From the NCBI RefSeq assembly GCF_032854445.1, contig NC_088301.1, forward strand, positions 18,053,223 to 18,117,222: a stretch of 64,000 nucleotides of DNA, given 5' to 3'. A model generated the notes under the pieces. That model was given only the letters and a program-made list of their open reading frames with translations. It was not told where the DNA came from and did not search any database. Shown piece by piece: positions 56,225 through 64,000 of this stretch. Source of the DNA: Liolophura sinensis (taxonomy: Eukaryota > Mollusca > Polyplacophora > Chitonida > Chitonidae). A program made the position numbers and the translations under genes. Within the stretch, counting starts at the first letter, position 1. Each line of letters opens with the position of its first letter.

Positions 56225-57244
56225 GTAAAACACTGTGCATTGTTGATAGCCGGTGACGGCGTGGAGACTGTCTGCGTGGGAGTGCTGTGTGTGCCTGCCA
56301 ACTTACGGAAAGCAGCAGGGAATAAATGGGAAATATATATTGCGACAGAACTTTGATGTGATTTCCTCACTAAGTCCAGCGACTTTTGCACGTTGATCTC
56401 GGTGAGAAAATTTTATTCCATCCCTAACCTGTGCTCATTGATACTACATTTACCCACCCCGATATCTTCAGACTGTTGTGATCTTTTATTGATCTGCCTG
56501 AACTATGTTACGGCCATGTGTGTATGAAATGTGCCCTATATAAAGTCGCACGCTTCATTCAGCGCCATTTGAGAATGTTTAGTGAATCCAAATTGTCAGG
56601 CATAATGTTATATTTGGACTTTTAAAATCTTTTTTATTGGTCATTGAGAATATTTTATGAACTGGATAATGGACATTTTGTACACATGTTATAATACCTA
56701 GCAGCTTGCACCTGTATGAGATTTTCAGTTAAGCTTGGACTTTCTTGACTATCATCCGTGTATTTTGAATTTCAAACATAATTGCATTGTTTTATCTCAA
56801 AATACATGTGTAGAATTGAGGTCTTATGCAGGGGTATATACGTTTTTACGTGTACCTAGCAATGATTTTTTCTCATATTTAAACATCTTATCTGTTATAT
56901 TTTACATTTAACCATTTACGTGTAAGTTCTGATGGGCAGGTTTCGCCGATGGGCAATGATAGTCTGTTTCTTTTTCGGCATCAGGACCCTGTTCTTTTAC
57001 AAAGATTTTCAGCTCACAAGTCGAAACTTGCAAGCGACAGATTTAATTGCCTAGATGTATTATTTACTTTAATGCTTTATATGGCCATGATCTAGTCAGA
57101 TACTGTTGTGATCTTATTCTGTGTCCTGAAGCCTCTCCGTAGACGCCCAGTTGTATATCCTTCTGTTTTTTTGTTTTTTTTTTGTTCTGTAATATAAGTC
57201 TGTGTCGCTTTGGTTCTCAGCAACCTTTGAAGGCCAATGTTACA
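56225..57244 (+). other. BEL 5' leader
   Basis: About 1.0 kb of untranslated sequence between the LTR and gag. The primer-binding site should start near 56,225, but I could not match it to a tRNA end with confidence. Confidence 0.5.
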
Positions 57245-58933
57245 ATGGCAGAGGCATAAGCGACACAAGGTAACGATTATCAATTTAACGCTCTGGAAGG
57301 GGAGGTACGCTCCAAAATTTGTGTAATAAATAATCAAGGGGAGGTATCCACTTCTGAACCTGTCGGCCTTGTTGGCTTACGACCTAAGGCCCCTGCAGAG
57401 CAGTTTGTAGAGTGGCGGGTAGACCGACTTGAGCGGAAGTTCCGGTCAGCCGTTTCGTCATTGCGCAAACTGGCGACTAAATTAGAGGTATTGTTGCCTG
57501 AATGTGCAGATATTTTGGTTCTAAAACGAACGCGCGATGAGCTTATGCATTGCATGGAAAATGTAACCGCCGTCCACGAAAGATATCAAACAATGTTTCC
57601 TTTTGTCGATAAATGCGACGTTTTCGATCGGCATGACGCCGCCGAAACCGATACTCATCGTTTAGTTAAGCAATGTTCGGAGAAGATAAGAGAGTTAAAT
57701 CGTAATGACCAGTCAGATAGAAAGTCAGTCGCATTGGAAAGTTTTAAGTGTTCCCGGTCGTCCATTACTTCCCAAGGGATTAGCGTGGAAGCCAAGGTAG
57801 CAGCTCTGAAGGCAAAACTGCAAAATATGACAGTGGTTGAACAAAAAGGAGTAGAATTGGAAAGAAAACGAGCCGAATTAGACCGAGCTAAAACGCTAGA
57901 AGAACTTATCATGACAGAAGCAAGGCTTAGAACCATAAAAAATGCTAACAGTGTCGAACCTGAGATAAAACTCTCACTGCCTTTAGAATCACTGTCCTCA
58001 GAGGCAAATGTGGAACAGTTTCTGATAAGGTCTGAGGTTAACTCTTTTGCTGAATCTGACGTGGCTCCTAATCGGTTTCAATGGCCTACATCACAGCAGG
58101 CACCGCTACAGCCAGTTTCCCAGGGGGCTGATCATGGGGAGTGTGGAACTGATATATTAGACTATACAGCTCCACACGAGTCAACCGCTCGTCCCCTATT
58201 CCGCTGTAGTCATGTCGCTCTTCCCGACCAGGTGTTGCAAGAGGACATCAGTCGACGCTTCACTAGTAACCCGTTTAAACCTAATGTTAAAGCCCCTGAG
58301 TTCTCTCCTCGTTCGGGTATTGGTCAACCAGAGACGTCCAGTCCTGAGAGCCATGCCACGAATCTGTTGCGAGACATGATTAATTCTTTGGCAGAGCAAA
58401 TGAGCATTGGTAGGCTTCCGACTCCTGAACCTGCTGTTTTCAGTGGAGATCCTTTGTCGTATCCGTTGTGGAAGAGGTCTTTTGGAACTTTGATTGGTCG
58501 GAAGGGAATACCTCACAAAGAGAAAATATTTTATTTAAAGAAGTGCTTGCGTGGTGAGGCCAAAGAAGCCGTTGACGGCTATTTTTTTCTCTCCAGCGAT
58601 GAAGCCTATTTTGAGGCGATCCAGTTATTAGAAACCCAGTATGGAAATTCTTTCGTCATAGCAAATGCGTTTAGAGATAAATTAGAATCGTGGCCTAAGT
58701 TATCAGGGAGAGATGGTCAAGCATTGCGAACATTTGCGGACTTTTTGCACCAGTGTTCAGCGGCCATGTCAAGTATTCCAGGTTTACAATGCTTAAGTGA
58801 CAAAAGAGAGAACCGAAAGATTCTTATCAAACTCCCTGATTGGCTGGTGGTAAGATGGTGTCGTAGAGTAGCAGAGTGGAGAGACAAGTATTTCACGTTT
58901 CCTCCCTTTGCAGAATTTGTTAGTTTGGTGTGA
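57245..58933 (+). pseudogene. BEL gag-like region (DUF1759 domain)
   Basis: An ATG at 57245 is followed in frame by a TAA at codon 5 (57257-57259). The same frame is then open to 58933. The N-terminal half is charged and coiled-coil-like (KLQNMTVVEQKGVELERKRA). The C-terminal third has PAVFSGDPLSYPLWKRSFGT and GRDGQALRTFADFLHQCSAA, landmarks of the BEL/Pao DUF1759 capsid-like domain. The frame ends at 58933, and the family continuation appears in another frame immediately after, so a frameshift near 58,930 separates gag from pol. Without the codon-5 stop the first usable in-frame ATG would be at 57,542. Confidence 0.75.
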
Positions 58934-60153
58934 AGGAAGCTAGAAGTGCGTGCGATCCCATCACTTCATTACAAGCCACGAAGTCGAAACGCAATAGATC
59001 GAAGTCAGATCAGAGACGTGGCACAGAAGTTAGTACGTTTGTGACAGGATTCGAAAGTCCGCACGTAAAAAGTAAAATGTGCTACCTTTGAAGGCTGCCT
59101 CATGAGATTGATATGTGTAAGAATTTTCTCCAGCGATCTGTTCAAGAGCGAAAGCAATTTGCCGAGGAAAGCGGTCTGTGTTTCGCATGTCTTGAACAAG
59201 GTCATCGGTCAAAGTGGTGTAAAAACAGGAAGGTATGCAATGTTTGTTCAAAGAGGCACCCCACTTCCTTGCATGGGGATCGAATTAACAAAGATGGCGA
59301 ACTTGATCATGCGATGAGTAAGACTGTTTTTGCGACGAGTCTATATGACGACTATCGTGTTGGTGTTGATGGGTGCAAAAGTTCCATGATCTTGCCTGTC
59401 TTTCTTTCTCACACTGACAATCCAAAAAGGGAAGTGATGGTCTATGCTCTTTTAGACACCCAGTCGGACACGACATTTGTTTTGAATGACGTGTGTAAAG
59501 GGTTAGGCTTGAAGGGGCCGTCTGTGAAACTGAGCTTGTCGACTAAGAGCGCTGATGGAGAGTTGATTGACAGTTACAAGATTAGTGGCCTAATCGTGCG
59601 CGGATGTGACTGTGACCTCCAGATACAGCTGCCACCGGTCTACACACGTGACGTAATGTCTGCCAACAGGTCACACATTCCTACGCCAGACATGGCTAGA
59701 CGGTGGCCCCATTTGCAAAATGTGGCGCAATTCTTGAAACCTCTTCAAAATGTCCCTGTCGCCCTCTTGATTAGGTACAATTGTTCACGTGCACTCGTTC
59801 CTCGGGATGTTATTCCGTCAGTAGGGAACGAGCCGTACGCTCAGAGAACAGATTTAGGGTGGGGCATTGTAGGGATAGTAGGGCCACATGACGAGGATAT
59901 TCGGGATTCACTAGGAGTAAGTCACCACATGTTAGGTAGTGTCGTATCCGCGGAACGTTCGGAAGGCGAAGAGGTTTGCTCAAAATTACTTACCTCAACC
60001 ATAGTCCTGCGTACGGCTGTGAAGGAAATCATCAGTCCGGCGGACGTCTCCAAGATGATGGCCCTAGATTTTTCCGAAAGTAAATCCTGCCAAGGCCCTG
60101 TTTCTCATGACGACAGGAAATTCCTTGAAGATTTCGTCTGGCATTGGCCTTAA
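58934..60153 (+). pseudogene. BEL zinc knuckles and aspartic protease region
   Basis: After short shifted frames, the frame from ~59,113 contains two knuckles (CFACLEQGHRSKWC and CNVCSKRHPTSLH) and then the retropepsin-like motif YALLDTQSDTTFV (~59,445-59,485) of the DUF1758 peptidase. The segment ends at a stop at 60151-60153 just before the RT region. The protease active-site D-T-Q is present. Confidence 0.75.
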
Positions 60154-61911
60154 AAAAAAACATGGCCGTTACGAAATGCCTCTTCCTTTGAGAGATGAAA
60201 GCGTGTTATTGCCTGATAATAAGCAAACGGCTATCCATCGGCTAATGACGCTTAAGCGTCGTATGCTGGCTAACCCTCGGTATCGGACAGATTACACCTC
60301 CTTTATGCGCAATATTATTATGGAAGGACATGCGGAAAAGCTCTCCGATGAAGAGGTTAGCAGCAATCCTGGTATGACTTGATATATTCCTCACCACGGG
60401 ATTTACCACCCAAAATATCCATCTAAATTGCGCGTGGTGTTTGATTGCAGTGTTAGATACAAAGGAATATCCTTGAATGATGATTTGTTGCAGGGTCGAG
60501 ATTTGATTAATGGGCTACAGGGGGTTCTTTGTCGTTTTCGCCTTGAGCCTATGGCGTCCATGTGTGACATTAAACAAATGTATCATCAGTTCAAGGTAAC
60601 TCCCGAACACCGAGATTTGTTGCGTTTCCTTTGGTGGCCGGAGGGTGACATTACGTGCCCGGCAACTGAGTATCGCATGAATGTCCATATGTTTGGGGCT
60701 GTCTCCTCTCCCGCATGAGCTAATTTTGACCTGAAACGAGCAGTAGATGATCATGAACATGAGGTCGGAACTGCAGCAGCTAATTTCGTAAGGCGTAATT
60801 TTTACGTGGGTGATGGCCTTAAGTCAACTAGTACTGTCGAGGAAGCTATTGCCTTAATCTCTAGCAGTAAGCAGTTGTGTCGCCGTGTGGGTCTAGTTCT
60901 ACACAAAGTTCTCAAACTCCCCAAAAGTAATGGCCTTAATCCCTCCTGAAGACACAGCTAGAGGCACAAAATGTTCTGACCTTTTGAACGGTGTAGGATC
61001 GGTAGAACAAGCTCTGGGTATCCAGTGGGTAGTCGAATCTGATGTGTTTACGTTTCGTATTGTGTTGAAGGATCAACCTTTGACAAGACGGGGAATTCTG
61101 TCGACTGTTAGCTCAGTTTATGACCAATTTGGGTTTGTTGCGCCGGTTGTTTTGGTTGGTAAGCAGATGTTGCAGCAAATGTGCCGTGAACGAGCTGATT
61201 GGGACGACCCAGTTCCAGAGGCAATCCGCCCACAGTGGGAACAATGGCGTTTAAGTATTTTCAGCCTCAGAAATCTAGAGTTAACGCGCTGCTTCAAGCC
61301 AAGTAACTTTGGTAACGTAAAGGCAGCAGAGGTGCATCATTTTGCAGATGCCAGCACTCGAGGGTACGGTCAATGTTCCTACATACGAGTTATTAATGAC
61401 CAGAACGTTGTTCATTGCTCGTTGATAATGGGTAAGTCACGTGTTACACCGTTAAAATCAGTAACCTAGGTTGGAACTTACGGCAGCACTTGTTTCAGTA
61501 AGGGTTAGTTGTTTTTTGCAAAATGAACTCTTTGGTACCTCCGATTACATGGTGGATCCAGTAGAGGTTTTCTGGACGGATAGTAAAGTGGTGTTAGGCT
61601 ATATAACCAATGACAGTCGCAGATTTCATGTGTTTGTAGCCAACCGGGTTCAGTAAATCCGAGAGCACAGTTCTCCCTCTCAGTTGCATCACGTTAAAAC
61701 AAACGAAAATCCCGCGGATGATGGTTCAAGAGGCATAACTGCAGATGATCTTGTCCATCGATCTACATGGATCACCGGGCCTTCATTTTTTTGGGATACG
61801 AAGTTTGAGGTACCATCTTATAACGCACCATTCCCAATCAGTTCAGGTGACCCAGAGGTAAAGAGTGCAATATCCGCTGCTACCCAGTCCGATCAGGTCG
61901 TCAGGCTTTGA
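60154..61911 (+). pseudogene. BEL reverse transcriptase and RNase H region, multiply broken
   Basis: RT motifs: LRVVFDCS-type start (60,428), MCDIKQMYHQFKV (60,560-60,600) and the catalytic box, here FYVGDGLKS (60,800-60,826), where the first aspartate of the usual YVDD is glycine (GGT at 60809-60811). Stops occur at 60716-60718, near 60,947, 61,467 and 61,654. RNase H follows with HHFADASTRGYGQC (~61,335) and FWTDSKVVLGYI (~61,570). The active-site change alone should abolish polymerisation. Confidence 0.78.
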
Positions 61912-63020
61912 TGTAGCTAGATTAACTCATTTGTCTGAATGGTTTCGTATAAAGCGGGCTGTAGCAAATTGTTTGAGGCTAAAGTCTTGGTTGTTAAATC
62001 GTAGTCGATGCGACAAAGTTAGACCAAGAACTCGATCAAGCAGCAAACAACTCAAACATATCGATCCGGTCACGGTGGAGCTCCTGAGACAAGCTGAGGT
62101 TGAAATTTTGAAGGCGGTTCAATGGGACCCTTTTCTAGCGAAGTAACTGTCTTACTTTCACATGGTATTGGTGAACAAGGTAGTGGTCGACAATCTGTCA
62201 AACGTAGAAAACAGACACTCAAGCGCACCAGTAAGTTGTACCGCTTGGATCCATTCCTAGACAAGGCCGGCGTGATGAGAGTAGGAGGAAGATTGAGAAA
62301 GTCGGGATTGCCTAGCGTTGTTCGGCATCCTGCGGTTCTCCCGCGAAAGCATCACGTGACAGAAACGGTAGTTCGTCACTGTCATGAGGAGATAGAGCAC
62401 CAAGGCCGTGGGATGACCGTTAATCATGTGAGGTCAAGTGGCTTTTGGATAATCGGTTGTACTTCTGCAGTTTCTATGTATATATACAATTGTGTTCAGT
62501 GTCGGAAGATGCGTCGGCCTGTAGAGGAACAGAAGATGGCTGATCTACCCTTTGATCGTCTTTACCCAGCTCCTCCGTTTGCGTACAGTGGTGTTGACAT
62601 GTTTGGGCCATGGTTTATTAAAGAGGGTCGTAAAGAACAAAAACGGTACGGTGCCTTATTTACATGTATGGCATCGAGGGCTGTTCATATAGAGACAGTG
62701 AAAGATCATAGCACCGACTCTTTCATTAATGCGCTTAGACGGTTTGTGTCATTACGTGGATCTATAAGACAGCTGCGGTCAGACCGAGGCACAAACTTTG
62801 TCGGCGCAGAACGTGAACTTCGCGCTGCAGCGGACGAGATGGATCATGATCGCGTGCGTGAGTATTTGTTAACAAGGGAATGCGACTACGTAGCATTTAA
62901 AGGAAGGTTAAGCTGTTGGTTAGTGACTCGTCTCTCGACGCGAAGGGTAGGCACAAACGGCCACTAGGCCACCTTGACCGACCGGTTCAGAATTTGGTTC
63001 TGCTTGTGCCAGCGTAGCTG
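61912..63020 (+). pseudogene. BEL integrase region with internal deletion
   Basis: The zinc-binding region has RHCHEEIEHQGRGMTVNH and CVQCRKM (~62,375-62,510). The catalytic core has YSGVDMFGPWF (first Asp) and LRSDRGTNFVG (second Asp, ~62,775). Soon after DYVAFK (~62,900) the sequence jumps to the C-terminal end of BEL integrases (VSDSSLDAKG-like and VQNLVLL in a neighbouring frame to ~63,016). The segment holding the third catalytic residue (Glu) is therefore missing. Integration by its own enzyme is not possible. Confidence 0.75.
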
Positions 63021-63055
63021 GAGTTGCACGTAAAAATCATCCCCAGTAATGATTT

Positions 63056-63065
63056 TGAGGAGGTA
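63056..63065 (+). other. BEL polypurine tract
   Basis: TGAGGAGGTA sits immediately before the 3' LTR, the expected place of the plus-strand primer. Confidence 0.6.
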
Positions 63066-63505
63066 TGTGAAAGCTGTAGTTTGCAGCAAATTCAGCTTGT
63101 CTCCCCTGATAGAGGGCTTGTTTGACCACTATACGGCATTCAGGTGTGGCCAGGGAGGATCGGGTGTGGTCACTGACCGGCACAGGTCGTGCTCTGCTTG
63201 CACATGTTATCCCGTCTTGCGATTCTGCGTTTCTGCGTAACAAAGCCAAAGTGGTGCGTATCTGTTCTTTGTTTTTGTATGGTGGTAGTTTTTGTGTACG
63301 TTTCATGTCCTATTAATTTAGAGAAAATACTCAAAACAATTGTTTTCGTCACGTGCCCACGTGGTACTTTGTTCAGTGTAATGTCTTTGTGTTGTAGTTT
63401 TACGGAGCAACGATACTAAAGGCTTCTGTAGCAGAAACGTTGGCGTTTGTTCTTCTTTCCGACTCGGTGGTCGAACCCAACGAAACGGAACGGGCCGCTG
63501 TAACA
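63066..63505 (+). repeat. BEL 3' LTR
   Basis: Starts TGTGAAAGCTGTAG, ends CGGGCCGCTGTAACA. Nine or so differences from the 5' LTR. Confidence 0.9.
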
Positions 63506-63510
63506 TTCCC

Positions 63511-64000
63511 AGTCCCAGAAAGTCTCAGTTGTTGTTCAGATGTGTATTGGCAGTTAAGACCGGTATTAACTTTAGTCTGGAGTAAATGTCATGAGTTTTG
63601 CATGAGGCGAAAACTAATATAACGGTATTAGATTGAAATAACTTTCAATACACTTTTGAACTACCGGCCTTTTGATTATAGCGCCAAAGCATTGTAAAAG
63701 AGAATATATAGCTTGAACGAAGGTTAGCATCGTGTATGAACGTTTTAAATTTTGATATCGTAAACTGTGAAGCATAAACTGTTTTAAATTCAGTACATCG
63801 TCAATAATACACCCTTTAATGACATTTGCCCTGCAACTTTGTAAAAACAGCAATGTTTTTGCTGACGACGATAGCGACATTCTCTTCTCCGATGAAACGC
63901 AATAACGACCTGTGATAAAATATTATCCAATCAAAATTCAACAAGCACAATGACAGCACTGCATGCGACGGTTGCCATGAAAGTTAATTTACCTCAGTTG
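63511..64000. other. right flank of the BEL element
   Basis: AT-rich DNA with no recognisable gene, SINE or paralogous block. Confidence 0.4.

Larger units (their letters stand above)
55785..63505 (+). mobile_element. BEL/Pao LTR retrotransposon, 7.7 kb, inactivated
   Basis: Two 440 bp LTRs (TG...CA) with TTCCC target duplications enclose a gag-like frame (DUF1759 type), CCHC knuckles, aspartic protease, RT, RNase H and integrase in BEL order. LTRs differ at roughly nine sites by eye, so the insertion is not brand new. Coding regions carry several stops and frameshifts, an altered RT active site and a deletion in the integrase, so this copy is non-autonomous. Confidence 0.93.

Noticed and set aside
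55841-56356. Several 60-90 codon frames in the BEL LTR
   Set aside because: The same frames occur in both LTRs by descent. LTRs are regulatory and no known BEL protein starts there.

Overview
The window reads as animal nuclear DNA, most likely from a mollusc (probably a bivalve). It has AT-rich non-coding DNA, intron-split exons with GT-AG borders, families of tRNA-derived SINEs of molluscan type, and secreted EGF / F-type-lectin exons. There is no prokaryotic gene organisation outside one GC-richer virus-like insert at 14.5-28.1 kb. Family names come from motifs and memory of the families; no database search was possible.

Layout. (1) 1-14.47 kb: minus-strand exons of EGF plus fucolectin-type (FTP) lectin genes in tandem. 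A 4.4 kb block with three exons and part of a non-LTR reverse transcriptase occurs twice, nearly identical (2001-6401 and 8344-12731). (2) 14,476-28,144: a Polinton/Maverick (adintovirus-like) element with ~165 bp terminal inverted repeats and a 6 bp target duplication (AACAAA). It carries a protein-primed family B DNA polymerase, a packaging ATPase, a double jelly-roll major capsid protein, a zinc protein and about eight other genes in two divergent blocks. The capsid, ATPase and several other genes are broken by stops or frameshifts. The polymerase catalytic core is still one open frame. No integrase or Ulp1-like protease could be found. (3) 28.15-38.4 kb: diverged paralogous pieces of the lectin-gene neighbourhood, including two homologous signal-peptide first exons (33.5 and 38.4 kb) and a damaged EGF exon (35.8 kb). 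(4) 39.6-53.8 kb: a very large imperfect inverted repeat (arms about 40.7-46.4 and 48.2-52.85 kb, spacer ~1.8 kb). Both sides carry the same ~36 bp minisatellite in the same (direct) orientation. The left arm also holds a SINE, a MITE and a local tandem duplication that the right arm lacks. (5) 54.2-55.8 kb: a segment paralogous to 29.5-30.5 kb. (6) 55,785-63,505: a full-length but inactivated BEL/Pao LTR retrotransposon with 440 bp LTRs and TTCCC target duplication, inserted in that segment.

How it fits together. The host content is a locally amplifying array of secreted or membrane EGF-lectin genes that has accumulated almost every class of mobile DNA: a Polinton, a BEL element, a LINE fragment, SINEs and a MITE. 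The most unusual structures are the decaying Polinton, whose long G/C homopolymers sit inside its genes at frame breaks, and the giant palindrome embedded in a higher-order minisatellite.
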